IMG/VR virus record: IMGVR_UViG_3300030090_004249
Location: 1-45,555 of that record
Direction: 5' to 3' (one strand)
Origin: a virus
DNA: 45,555 bases
The notes beneath the pieces are model-generated. The model was given only the letters and a program-made list of their open reading frames with translations. It was not told the DNA's origin and did not search any database. Numbering within the stretch: position 1 is the stretch's first letter; every line of letters begins with the position of its first letter. Of this stretch, positions 14,214-21,516 are shown piece after piece. The translations under genes and the position numbers were made by a program.

Positions 14214-14246
14214 GGGGAGTAGGGCAACCTGCTCCCCTTTCATTTT
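14214..14246 (+). terminator. Putative intrinsic terminator before recombinase gene
   Basis: GGGGAGTAGG pairs with CCTGCTCCCC around a GCAA tetraloop, a 10-bp stem with one G-T pair, followed by TTTCATTTT. The stem is strong and the U-tract is interrupted by CA. The recombinase start is only 14 nt beyond it, so it may attenuate rather than fully stop transcription. Confidence 0.65.
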
Positions 14247-14260
14247 ATAAGGATAGCAAA

Positions 14261-15022
14261 ATGATTTACGGTTACATAAGAGACTCATCAGAAGAAGGAT
14301 TATCCAGGGCACACCAGGAAAAAATTATTTTATCTAGCCTGGATAGATTCGATGGAGAGTTCGGAGGATTCTTTGTAGATGATGAAGTGTTCGGGAGAAT
14401 AAATATATTCGAGCGTCAGGCGGGCGAGGAGTTGTTTAACCGACTGACCAGCGGCGACTACATCATAGCCTACAAACTAGATAGATGTTTCGTCAGCATA
14501 GAGAACGCAGTTGATACTATCGAGGAGCTGCAAGAAAGAAATATTTATTTTAATATCCTGGAGACAGGGGTTGATATGGCAACGGCAAGCGGCGAGATAA
14601 TGTTCGACTTGGTAAGAACATACGCTACCTTTAACAGGAAAATAAAGAGCAGACAGATGACCGATGCGATGGCTAAGATTAAAGGCCAAGGCAGGCCAGT
14701 CAATAAGCAGTCGCCGATAGGTTACAAGATCATTCGATCAGACGGACAAGCGGCATTCATACCAGACTACAAAGAAAGAGAGCTAGTGTGCCAGATGATA
14801 GAGTGGAAGAACACAGGCACCAGCTGGTCAGAGATAGTAAGAAAATTAAGCAAGAAGAAAAGAGCTAACGGAAACAAGTGGAACCAGACAAACGTCAGGG
14901 TTGCATACGAGGCAGGCCTTGATGGTTTCCCCGGAGCGGGAGAGCAGAAGGATGCGTTCGCAATACTAGAAAAGGATCGTAAGCATAGCTACCAACAAAG
15001 AGTTAAGAGAAGGAAGAACTAA
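14261..15022 (+). CDS. Divergent small serine recombinase, 253 aa
   Basis: The N-terminal catalytic domain (about 1-135) matches resolvase/invertase enzymes: YGYIRDS with the expected nucleophile S9 and R7, then FERQAGEELFNRL, KLDR (R75), and GVDMATASGEIMFDL. The usual second arginine of D-R-L-x-R is V78 here, and the usual F-E-R glutamate is N125 (FNRKI), so catalytic competence is doubtful. Residues 140-215 (RPVNKQSPIGYKI, then GTSWSEIVRKLSKKK) resemble the start of the Recombinase domain, but the chain is far shorter than large serine integrases. ATG 14261 follows AAGGATAGCAAA. It ends 6 nt from the convergent membrane-protein cassette. It may invert or resolve a local segment, be a degraded integrase, or act as a DNA-binding regulator. 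Confidence 0.8.
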   Translation: MIYGYIRDSSEEGLSRAHQEKIILSSLDRFDGEFGGFFVDDEVFGRINIFERQAGEELFNRLTSGDYIIAYKLDRCFVSIENAVDTIEELQERNIYFNILETGVDMATASGEIMFDLVRTYATFNRKIKSRQMTDAMAKIKGQGRPVNKQSPIGYKIIRSDGQAAFIPDYKERELVCQMIEWKNTGTSWSEIVRKLSKKKRANGNKWNQTNVRVAYEAGLDGFPGAGEQKDAFAILEKDRKHSYQQRVKRRKN

Positions 15023-15028
15023 CAGGCG

Positions 15029-15280
15029 TCACTCTATCTTTGTTTCAATCGTAGTGATACGCCTGTCATGTTCATCCAGCCTGTTGTCGATGCCATCAAT
15101 AGCACCCCAGACACGCACGTTCTGTGCTTTTTGGTCAGACATATAGTCTGATAGTGTAGTGTTTATTCTTTTAACTTCAGAATACAAAGCACTCATCCAC
15201 CACACAGCACCGGCAAATGCACCGAGCCCTGAACCTACTAGAGATATAACCCCTAGTGCATTGTCAGTAAACCAACTCAT
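15029..15280 (-). CDS. Small membrane protein with coiled-coil tail, 83 aa
   Basis: ATG 15280 overlaps the upstream gene by 4 nt (ATGA). Residues about 9-32 form one membrane segment (LGVISLVGSGLGAFAGAVWW). Residues 35-83 are polar with a heptad-like helix (IDNRLDEHDRRITTIETKIE). This layout resembles haemolysin XhlA-type phage proteins and some class III holins. It is the last gene of a three-gene reverse-strand cassette. Inference: a lysis-associated membrane protein. Confidence 0.65.
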   Translation of the reverse strand: MSWFTDNALGVISLVGSGLGAFAGAVWWMSALYSEVKRINTTLSDYMSDQKAQNVRVWGAIDGIDNRLDEHDRRITTIETKIE

Positions 15281-15462
15281 TCGATTCCTTCATCCGTTAT
15301 CTTACGCAAGAACACATTAACTATAGCAATAGCACATGTAACTATGGCTGCAGCTATAGGGTTCTCTGCTATCCAAGCACTACCAGCTAGAGCAGTTAGC
15401 CCAGACACAGCCATTGTACCTACGTTAAACCAAATTGTTTTACTTTCGTACCACTTCTTCAT
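15277..15462 (-). CDS. Holin-like membrane protein, 61 aa, two membrane segments
   Basis: I choose ATG 15462, which overlaps the upstream stop as TAATG. The longer frame to 15531 would start inside the neighbouring gene. The product starts MKKWYESKTIWFNVGTMAVS, a pattern frequent in small phage holins, followed by segment 1 (about 9-30) and segment 2 (NPIAAAIVTCAIAIVNVFLR, about 34-53), with a charged C-terminus. Two helices and 61 residues fit a class II holin or pinholin. No endolysin is seen next to it. Confidence 0.65.
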   Translation of the reverse strand: MKKWYESKTIWFNVGTMAVSGLTALAGSAWIAENPIAAAIVTCAIAIVNVFLRKITDEGIE

Positions 15463-15659
15463 TAGAAAATTCCTTTCGATTTGATGAGCATAAATACCGC
15501 TATACCAACGACTAATAATATCACCAACCATTTCCTTTTAGAAGCAACTGCCTTAGCCTTCTCGGTGATGGCAGCTATCTTATCTATTTTATATTGGCGA
15601 CGATCAGCCTGTCTACTTTCGCGGTCGTCAGATTTATTTTTCTTTTTACCAAGGGGCAT
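15462..15659 (-). CDS. Small tail-anchored membrane protein, 65 aa
   Basis: ATG 15659 is chosen because AAGG lies 7 nt upstream; the frame extends to 15836 but would overlap the HTH gene. Residues 1-40 are highly charged (PLGKKKNKSDDRESRQADRR). Residues about 42-60 are hydrophobic (KWLVILLVVGIAVFMLI), followed by KSKGIF. It is the first gene of the reverse cassette, with a TATAAT box just upstream. Candidate spanin-like, antiholin or other small envelope protein. Confidence 0.6.
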   Translation of the reverse strand: MPLGKKKNKSDDRESRQADRRQYKIDKIAAITEKAKAVASKRKWLVILLVVGIAVFMLIKSKGIF

Positions 15660-15711
15660 AACTATACCTTTTTGATTGACAAACATTCCGTATACGTTAG
15701 CATTATATATT
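15660..15711. promoter_or_regulatory. Divergent overlapping promoter region
   Basis: On the minus strand, TATAAT at 15707-15702 is a perfect -10, with a poor -35 (TAGTCT) 17 bp upstream. On the plus strand, TTGACA at 15676-15681 is a perfect -35, with a weak -10 (CATTAT, 15701-15706) at 19-bp spacing. The two -10 boxes overlap, so firing in one direction should exclude the other. The plus transcript would start at or near ATG 15712, with no ribosome-binding site, that is, leaderless. Confidence 0.4.
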
Positions 15712-15924
15712 ATGAATAACATTAAGACTACTAAAGAAGCAGCCGAGCTACTAGGTATTTCAACTAGCAGGGTTCGGCAATTAATAAGAGCTGAAAAGAT
15801 TAAGGCTACCCGCTTGCCTGCTGGTATATGGATCATAGACCAAGAAGAACTAGAAAGTTTTTCATTACTAACCAGGAAAGCTGGCCGACCTAAGAGCGTG
15901 AGTGATGGGGCAGTTAAAAAATAA
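15712..15924 (+). CDS. Excisionase-type helix-turn-helix protein, 70 aa
   Basis: ATG 15712 is chosen because residues from MNNIKTTKEAAELLGISTSR form a complete HTH; the frame extends 12 codons upstream without support. The HTH (TTKEAAELLGISTSRVRQLI) and the wing-like IKATRLPAGIWIIDQEELESF are typical of MerR-like excisionase-family DNA-binding proteins. The C-terminus is basic (RKAGRPKS). It is divergent from the membrane cassette and shares its promoter region, so it is a candidate regulator of that cassette or a recombination directionality factor for the serine recombinase. There is no ribosome-binding site. Confidence 0.75.
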   Translation: MNNIKTTKEAAELLGISTSRVRQLIRAEKIKATRLPAGIWIIDQEELESFSLLTRKAGRPKSVSDGAVKK

Positions 15925-16276
15925 TTACTCTATCAGTGATGCTTATGCGAGGCAGATAGCCGAGCGGGTATACGTCTTGCTTAAGTCAGGGCATTTCGAT
16001 GCAGCCCATGTTGCTATTGATGAGGCTGAGCTATCAAAACAAGACACAAAGAATGCAATACTTGGAGACACACCCCTTGCATTGCTTGAACTGGATGATA
16101 AGATAATCAATCTGTTTGAGAAAATGGGGTACACATACATGCGAGATCTGGTCGGGGTTTCAGATGAGCATCTTCTTAAAACTGTACCGATGTGTGGACA
16201 AAAGTCTATTGAACAACTGAGGTCTGCCATGGTAAAGGAAGTAACCCAAAGGAGAAAACTACAACAGGAGGAGTAG
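15905..16276 (+). CDS. RNA polymerase alpha-CTD-like protein, 123 aa
   Basis: ATG 15905 is chosen; GTG 15902 is equally possible, and the start overlaps the HTH gene by 20 nt. Residues about 55-110 (TPLALLELDDKIINLFEKMG, then YMRDLVGVSDEHLLKTVPMC, then GQKSIEQLRSAM) follow the C-terminal domain of bacterial RNA polymerase alpha. They share its L-E-L-D opening, the D-L-V...LLK helix and the G-x-K-S-x-x-x-L helix-hairpin-helix. Known: alphaCTD binds UP-element DNA and activators. Residues 1-50 are a charged helical extension not found in alpha. Inference: a phage protein that mimics or competes with host alphaCTD to redirect transcription. A generic helix-hairpin-helix DNA-binding role is the alternative. 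Confidence 0.65.
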   Translation: MGQLKNNYSISDAYARQIAERVYVLLKSGHFDAAHVAIDEAELSKQDTKNAILGDTPLALLELDDKIINLFEKMGYTYMRDLVGVSDEHLLKTVPMCGQKSIEQLRSAMVKEVTQRRKLQQEE

Positions 16277-16280
16277 TAAA

Positions 16281-17114
16281 ATGAAAGAGGTTTTACCTGT
16301 AAGTGAAGCAGAATACTTTGAGCTGCCTCACATATCAAACACAGCACTCAAAGATTTTAGAACACAAGGTTCGTGGTCTTACTACCATCGCTACGTTGCA
16401 CGGTCCACACCCGAGCAACCAAGGTCAGATGCCATGCGAATAGGGTCGGCACTTCATAGCATCATGGCTGTGGATTCCAACTCCTCCAATTCCATAGCGG
16501 TAATGCCAGAGTGGCTTGACCTAGGTGGCATTCAACCAGAGAAGCTAAACCTACGGAAGAAGGCTCACCGAGAATTCAAATCTGAATTCGAGGAAGAGAA
16601 TAAGGATAAGATTATCCTAACTCCGAAAGAGTTTGAGCAGGTTGAAGGTATGCGTAGCTCAGCATGGGATAACCCCGCCATCCGTCCCTACTTAGAGCGA
16701 CTTACATCTGATCGCAGCGAGGTAGTGGCCACGAACCAAATAAACGGCGTGACTTGCAAGGCTATGTGTGATGCAGACTTCAGTGATGAGGGGTTAATCA
16801 TAGACTTCAAGACCACACGCCAACATCTAGGAAGAGAGTTCGCAAAGGATGCCATCTGGAAGTATGGCTACCAGCATCAAGCAGCACACTATTGCGATGT
16901 GTTCGGTGCAAAAAGATTTATCTTTGTGGCAATCAGAAACTTCCCACCATACGAGACAATCGTATTTGAATTACCTGAAGACTTCATTGGCCAGGCGAGG
17001 CTATTGAATCATCAGACTATCGACCGCATCAAATGGTGTGCCGCTATGGATGAGTGGCACACTGACGGATGGGGTGAAATCATTAGCTTGGAGGATATGT
17101 TAGAGAATGGCTAA
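16281..17114 (+). CDS. RecE-like PD-(D/E)XK exonuclease, 277 aa
   Basis: ATG 16281 follows AGGAGGAGTAG. Motifs of the RecE/exonuclease VIII-type PDDEXK family: ISNTALKDF near the N-terminus, RIGSALH (H59), then CKAMCDADF (D164), LIIDFKTT (D175, K177) and YGYQHQAAHY (about 195-204). The enzyme would resect dsDNA 5' ends to give 3' tails. It is followed directly by an ERF annealing protein, overlapping by 8 nt, the classical nuclease/annealase pair of phage recombination. The length is typical for the catalytic core alone. Confidence 0.88.
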   Translation: MKEVLPVSEAEYFELPHISNTALKDFRTQGSWSYYHRYVARSTPEQPRSDAMRIGSALHSIMAVDSNSSNSIAVMPEWLDLGGIQPEKLNLRKKAHREFKSEFEEENKDKIILTPKEFEQVEGMRSSAWDNPAIRPYLERLTSDRSEVVATNQINGVTCKAMCDADFSDEGLIIDFKTTRQHLGREFAKDAIWKYGYQHQAAHYCDVFGAKRFIFVAIRNFPPYETIVFELPEDFIGQARLLNHQTIDRIKWCAAMDEWHTDGWGEIISLEDMLENG

Positions 17115-17721
17115 ACACAACAGCTTACGAGCAGCACAGCTCGCAGTAATGAAAGACATTGGTTACGTCCAGAAGAAAGGCAAGGTAGGCTCAGGCAACT
17201 ACGGCTACACCTATGCCGGAGAGAAGGAGTTAATCAATGAGCTTCGGCCTGTCATGCTAGAGCATGGCATTGTTATGTACCCTGATACATGTGAGGTAGT
17301 TAAGACAGAAGACTACACCACCGGCAAGGGGCACCGCATGTCTCTGTTCTTAGGTAAGAGAAGGTTTATATTTGAACATGTTGACACTGGTGACCAGGCT
17401 TTTGTTGAGGTCTTTGCTGAGGCTTCTGACCAAGGGGACAAGCGTGCATCAAAGGCTATGACATTAGCTAAGAAGTATGCACTGCGTGAGTTCTTTCTGA
17501 TTGAAACAGGCGATGACCCTGATGCAGTCGTCTCACCAAGGGCAGCTAAGTTAAACATGTTTGATCGTGCAGTCTCATCCCTTAAAAGTTGCACCACGCT
17601 AGCACAGCTAGAAGAAAAGTGGGAAGCAATCAACGGGTACACTGATGCAGCTTGGTCAGGAGATCAGGTGCAAGACCTGATGTCTTTACTGACAGAACTG
17701 AAAGGCAAGTTGGATGGGTGA
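17107..17721 (+). CDS. erf: ERF-family single-strand annealing protein, 204 aa
   Basis: ATG 17107 follows GGAGG and overlaps the nuclease gene. The ERF core is clear: YGYTYAGEKELINELRPVML, then the characteristic GDKRASKAMTLAKKYALREF followed by FLIETGDDPDA. The C-terminal part (about 145-204) is a helical, less conserved tail. It anneals complementary single strands in recombination with SSB and the RecE-like nuclease, all encoded in this operon. Confidence 0.92.
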   Translation: MAKHNSLRAAQLAVMKDIGYVQKKGKVGSGNYGYTYAGEKELINELRPVMLEHGIVMYPDTCEVVKTEDYTTGKGHRMSLFLGKRRFIFEHVDTGDQAFVEVFAEASDQGDKRASKAMTLAKKYALREFFLIETGDDPDAVVSPRAAKLNMFDRAVSSLKSCTTLAQLEEKWEAINGYTDAAWSGDQVQDLMSLLTELKGKLDG

Positions 17722-17920
17722 CTTCATTAACATCTTACAGGTTCATGTTATATCGCAGGCCCTTTATGAATCTCGTAGCTTGGAAGAGCTGCGGGATTCA
17801 GGGCAGGCAATTAAAGCCATGAACCTGGGGGACAAAACAAAAAATATTATTAGACAACTATACGTTTCAAGACAAGAGGAGCTAGAGTCCCATGGCGGAA
17901 CAGACAAACATTTCGATTGA
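17714..17920 (+). CDS. Hypothetical small protein, 68 aa
   Basis: Not recognised. ATG 17714 overlaps the ERF stop by 8 nt and its 3' end overlaps the ParB-like gene by 29 nt. The chain is helical and charged (LQVHVISQALYESRSLEELR), with no membrane segment. Probably a small accessory of the recombination operon. Confidence 0.5.
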   Translation: MGDFINILQVHVISQALYESRSLEELRDSGQAIKAMNLGDKTKNIIRQLYVSRQEELESHGGTDKHFD

Positions 17921-18770
17921 TGAAGAGTTCAAAGACCTACTTCGTCCACTAAACAGCGAGGAATATGACAGCCTTGAAGAGTCAATTAGAACACTGGGAA
18001 TGGCTTACGATCCTATTATCCTTTGGGATAATACTATTATCGACGGTCATCATCGTTACGGGATCTGTACGCATGGTGGCTATGACTATACTACTCTTGA
18101 TCTTGAGTTTGATAGCAGAGAAGAAGCTAAGCAATGGATAATAGATAAGCAAGCAGGCCGAAGAAACCTCATGCCTATGGAAATTAAATATCTTCGTGGG
18201 CAAAGGATCGCTAAGGAGATGAAACCTCATGGCGGATTCGGGGAGACAGAAGGGAAAGAACTTGCTGAGCTAGCAAGTGATGAAGGGGTTAGCGTAAGAA
18301 CATTGCAACGTGATGTGTCACTAGCTAAAGACATCGACCAGCTTGAGCCCGAAGTAAAGACATCTGTACTAAAGGGTGATGTTAAAGCAACGGCAAAACA
18401 AATCAAAGAGCTTGTCAAGATGGACAAGCGAGACCAAAAGAAAGCAGCTAAATCTATACAAGAAGGAAAGGGAATTGAATATGAAGACATCGACGCTTGG
18501 ATTACCGAACTGGCTGAGCCATATAAAAATTCGACGAGACAACTAAGAGCCATCAGGAAAAAGATGGAAGAGATCTCTTACAATCCAACGGAAGGTAAGT
18601 ATGTTGCCAGTAAGTTTACTCGAATAAAGAATAACCTAGATGAAGTCATCGACAGCATCAGCCAGTGTGAACCTGTTGCTGCCTGTGTTGACTGTGGAGG
18701 AGAAGGATGCAACAGTTGTTATGGGACGGGGTTCCTCAGCCGCGCCGCCAAGGAAAGCCAGGACAATTAA
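17892..18770 (+). CDS. ParB/Srx-like protein with C-terminal DnaJ-type zinc motif, 292 aa
   Basis: ATG 17892 follows AGGAG. The N-terminal ParB-like domain has EEYDSLEESIRTLGMAYDPI and the signature IIDGHHRYGIC (residues 49-59). A KorB/HTH-like middle region follows (LAELASDEGVSVRTLQRDVS, about 120-145) with long charged helices after it. Near the C-terminus C265-VD-C268-GGEG-C273-NS-C276-YGTG is half of a DnaJ cysteine-rich repeat. The fusion is unusual. Known: ParB-like domains can bind DNA or hydrolyse CTP or act as nucleases; the DGHHR loop favours the ParB/sulfiredoxin fold. Inference: a DNA-binding regulator or adaptor that delivers the next gene's helicase, whose start it overlaps by 64 nt. 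Confidence 0.75.
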   Translation: MAEQTNISIDEEFKDLLRPLNSEEYDSLEESIRTLGMAYDPIILWDNTIIDGHHRYGICTHGGYDYTTLDLEFDSREEAKQWIIDKQAGRRNLMPMEIKYLRGQRIAKEMKPHGGFGETEGKELAELASDEGVSVRTLQRDVSLAKDIDQLEPEVKTSVLKGDVKATAKQIKELVKMDKRDQKKAAKSIQEGKGIEYEDIDAWITELAEPYKNSTRQLRAIRKKMEEISYNPTEGKYVASKFTRIKNNLDEVIDSISQCEPVAACVDCGGEGCNSCYGTGFLSRAAKESQDN

Positions 18771-20320
18771 ATTATTTCTGCGAACGCCCTTACCAATCTG
18801 AAGCTAGGGTTGCAATAGAAAAAGGTTTTGAGGATCATGATTCTATACTGGTTGAGCTAGCTACAGGTCTAGGTAAGACAGAAATATTTACCCAAGTCGC
18901 CAAGGACTGGAGTAAGGGGCGGTGCTTAGTCATCGCTCCTTACATCCAGCTAATATCCCAGGCTGCAAAGAAAATATTTTTAAGAACTGGCGAGCAGCCT
19001 GGCGTAGAGCAGGCAAAGAACTGGTCAATCGAAACGCCATGGGGACGTAGTAAATATGTCGTCGCATCAAAAGACACTCTATCTTCTGGCGACCCGCCTA
19101 GATATGAAAGGATTAGGGACGTTGGGCTTGTTGTGGTGGACGAGGCCCATCTTTCCATTACACCTAAATGGAAAGAGCTACTTGATTACTATCGAAGGGA
19201 CGGAGCCAAAGTTCTTGGAGTTACAGCTACGGCTAAGCGACACGACAAGAAAGCCATGCTCAACTGCTACGAAGAGTGCGTCTATCAGTACGGTATTAGA
19301 GATGCGGTGGGTGAAGGGTGGCTCACGCCTGCAATTACCCACTGCGTACAGCTTGAGTCCCTCGACCTCTCTGGCGTGGAGACTTCTAACACAATACATG
19401 GCAGAGACTTTAGGCAAACACAACTGAATGCACTGCTTGAAAAGTCTGAGACAGTAATGGAGATCGCCGACATTACTGCAAAAGAAACCGAAGGCGAGAA
19501 GACTGTAATCTATTGCAGCAGCATAGAAGAAGCTAAGCTAGTTGCTGAAAGGCTAGTAGATAACTATGGAATCAGAGCAGACTGGATCGCATCAGACGCA
19601 AGACGATGCACACCTGAACACAGGCGGGAAGTTATGCGTTCTTTTCAGGAAGATGCTGGAGGTATCACGCATGTTTGCAACGTGGGTATTCTTACTACTG
19701 GCTGGGATTATCCTGACCTACGAAACATTGTCATGGCTAGACCGACAAGAAGCCGTGCTCTTTACACACAGATATTTGGTAGGGGTACTAGGCCTCTGCC
19801 TGGTGTGGTTGATTTTGACGGCAGTGATGCTGCATCCAGACGTGAGGCGATAAAGGATTCTGCTAAGCCACACTTCAGAATGATTGACTTAGTTGACTCA
19901 TCACTTGCCCACAAGATAGTAACCTCAGCTGATGTAATGCTTGGCGACATGGGGCTGGATGTTCTGGGGAAAGCAAAAGAAAATATTTTAGAAGCTGGCC
20001 AGGCTGTCGAGTTAGACGAAGCAATGCTTGAAGCACAGCGACAAGTGCGAGAAGAAAGGGAAGAGGAGGAACGTGAGAGGCGTAGGCAAATCGAAGCGAA
20101 CGCCCAGTACCATACTCTCGACATTGATCCTTTCGGAAAGAATGCTCAGGGCAATGTCCGCAAGAAGAAGCGCGGAGCCCGTATGCTGTTCGGCAAGTTC
20201 CGTGGGACGTTAGTCGAAGATGTTCCGACTTGGTACCTTGAGTCGTGCATGGCTGGTAAACCTTTCATCTCTGTGGCTTGGCTCCGCTCTGCTATTAAAA
20301 AGGAATTAGGTAAACGATGA
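18707..20320 (+). CDS. SF2 DEAH-type helicase with DUF3820-like C-terminus, 537 aa
   Basis: Motifs in order: RPYQ (27-30), Walker A ATGLGKT (K57), DEAH (145-148) in VVVDEAH, TAT (173-175), YCSS, and motif VI QIFGRGTRPLPG near residue 365. It belongs to the type III restriction/RecQ-like SF2 group. After a charged helix (EEREEEERERRRQIE, about 445) the last 50 residues (FGKFRGTLVEDVPTWYLES) resemble the small DUF3820 module also found fused to exonucleases. It would translocate or unwind DNA or displaced strands during replication and recombination. ATG 18707 follows GGAGGAGAAGG inside the previous gene (64-nt overlap), so the two proteins are translationally coupled. Confidence 0.85.
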   Translation: MQQLLWDGVPQPRRQGKPGQLNYFCERPYQSEARVAIEKGFEDHDSILVELATGLGKTEIFTQVAKDWSKGRCLVIAPYIQLISQAAKKIFLRTGEQPGVEQAKNWSIETPWGRSKYVVASKDTLSSGDPPRYERIRDVGLVVVDEAHLSITPKWKELLDYYRRDGAKVLGVTATAKRHDKKAMLNCYEECVYQYGIRDAVGEGWLTPAITHCVQLESLDLSGVETSNTIHGRDFRQTQLNALLEKSETVMEIADITAKETEGEKTVIYCSSIEEAKLVAERLVDNYGIRADWIASDARRCTPEHRREVMRSFQEDAGGITHVCNVGILTTGWDYPDLRNIVMARPTRSRALYTQIFGRGTRPLPGVVDFDGSDAASRREAIKDSAKPHFRMIDLVDSSLAHKIVTSADVMLGDMGLDVLGKAKENILEAGQAVELDEAMLEAQRQVREEREEEERERRRQIEANAQYHTLDIDPFGKNAQGNVRKKKRGARMLFGKFRGTLVEDVPTWYLESCMAGKPFISVAWLRSAIKKELGKR

Positions 20321-21516
20321 TTATTGAAAGCACCAAAGAGTTTTATAATGGCGTGTCTGTTGATCTGCATACACACCCACATCTTAAAAGCTACATGTTC
20401 TCCCGGAGCATGAACAAAAAGAAATTTCTTTCCCGCCTGTTTAAGTACACCTTCTGGCCTTTTAGTCACCGTGTATCTCTGGATGATCTTAAGGATCACA
20501 TAGATGTATCATTGGCTACCACTTATGTACTCGAACGCGAATGGCTTGATGATGTGCCCTTAATAAAATTTCTTTCCAAGCTATCTCCAAAGTTCAGGAA
20601 AAAGATTCTCGATCCTACTTACTTCCAAGTCACGTTAGATATGATGCAACACCTAGAAGATAGCGTGAATCAATGCGATGGTGTATGTATAGCTAGAGAT
20701 AAACATCACCTAGTTAGTAAGGTTAATCATGGCGAAAGCTGTATAGTTCATTCGGTTGAAGGGGCACACTCACTGATAGGTGATGGCGGACCAGGGGATC
20801 AAAAAGAAATTATTTCTAACCTTCGTCAGCTGTGGGCAAAGGGCTGTGCTTATCTAACCCTTGCCCACTTCTATCCCAATCCAGCGGTGGAGTCGTGTGT
20901 GTTTCCTTACCCTGAGCCAGAGAAAAAGAATATAAAAAACTTTCACTCCCTGGCGGGCAACTGGGAGGAGTCCGGCGGGCTAACTCAAACAGGGGTGGAG
21001 ATTGTTGAGACGATGCTAGAGTTGGGCATGATTATAGATGTAACTCACATGACACTGAGAGGACGGAAAGAAGTGTACGATATAGTGGACGCTCACGACA
21101 AAGACCACGCTTTAATGGCAAGCCACGTCGGAGCTAGCGAAGTGCATAGACTTTCATATAACCTGCAAGACTGGGAGCTAAAGTGGATGGCCGACAGAGG
21201 CTGTTGTGCTGGCATTATCTTCATGAACTACTGGCTAACACCTCACCACCATGAAGGGAATGGTCTTAAGTACATAGAGCAGACGCTTAATCATATGGTC
21301 AATGTAGCAGGGGCAGACGTACCCGCTATAGGCTCAGACTTCGATGGCTTTACAGATCCACCTGATGAGATGACGACAACGGCTGACTTCCCATTAATTG
21401 CCAAGCACCTGCTGGACATGGGGTACGACGACATAACAATAAAGAATTTTATTGGAGGCAACGCAATGAATCTACTAACAAACGGCTGGGGTAAGGATGA
21501 AGAAGACAGCATCTGA
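20317..21516 (+). CDS. Peptidase family M19 membrane-dipeptidase-like enzyme, 399 aa
   Basis: ATG 20317 overlaps the helicase stop by 4 nt and has AAAGGA upstream. The whole chain follows the renal-dipeptidase fold. Zinc ligands are visible: VDLHTHP (H18, H20; HxH in place of HxD), HSVEGAH (E148), IDVTHMT (H244), MASHVGA (H270) and IGSDFDGF (D341). LTLAHFYPNP and GGLTQTGVEIVETMLELGM are also family hallmarks. Known: M19 enzymes cleave dipeptides, often with a C-terminal D-amino acid, and some act on beta-lactams. There is no signal peptide, so it should be cytoplasmic. Such a gene in a phage recombination operon is unusual. Possible roles are altering peptidoglycan precursors (D-Ala-D-Ala) before lysis or scavenging nutrients; inference. 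Confidence 0.88.
   Translation: MIIESTKEFYNGVSVDLHTHPHLKSYMFSRSMNKKKFLSRLFKYTFWPFSHRVSLDDLKDHIDVSLATTYVLEREWLDDVPLIKFLSKLSPKFRKKILDPTYFQVTLDMMQHLEDSVNQCDGVCIARDKHHLVSKVNHGESCIVHSVEGAHSLIGDGGPGDQKEIISNLRQLWAKGCAYLTLAHFYPNPAVESCVFPYPEPEKKNIKNFHSLAGNWEESGGLTQTGVEIVETMLELGMIIDVTHMTLRGRKEVYDIVDAHDKDHALMASHVGASEVHRLSYNLQDWELKWMADRGCCAGIIFMNYWLTPHHHEGNGLKYIEQTLNHMVNVAGADVPAIGSDFDGFTDPPDEMTTTADFPLIAKHLLDMGYDDITIKNFIGGNAMNLLTNGWGKDEEDSI

Noticed and set aside
14097-14260. tRNA candidate (GTTCGAG resembles a T-loop)
   Set aside because: No acceptor or anticodon arms can be formed at the right distances.
14261-15022. Site-specific integrase of a temperate phage with attachment site
   Set aside because: The protein is too short for a large serine integrase and lacks conserved residues, and no attachment repeats are visible.
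15676-15711. Upstream start of the HTH gene (12 extra codons)
   Set aside because: It uses a TTG that coincides with the -35 box; the HTH starts normally at ATG 15712.
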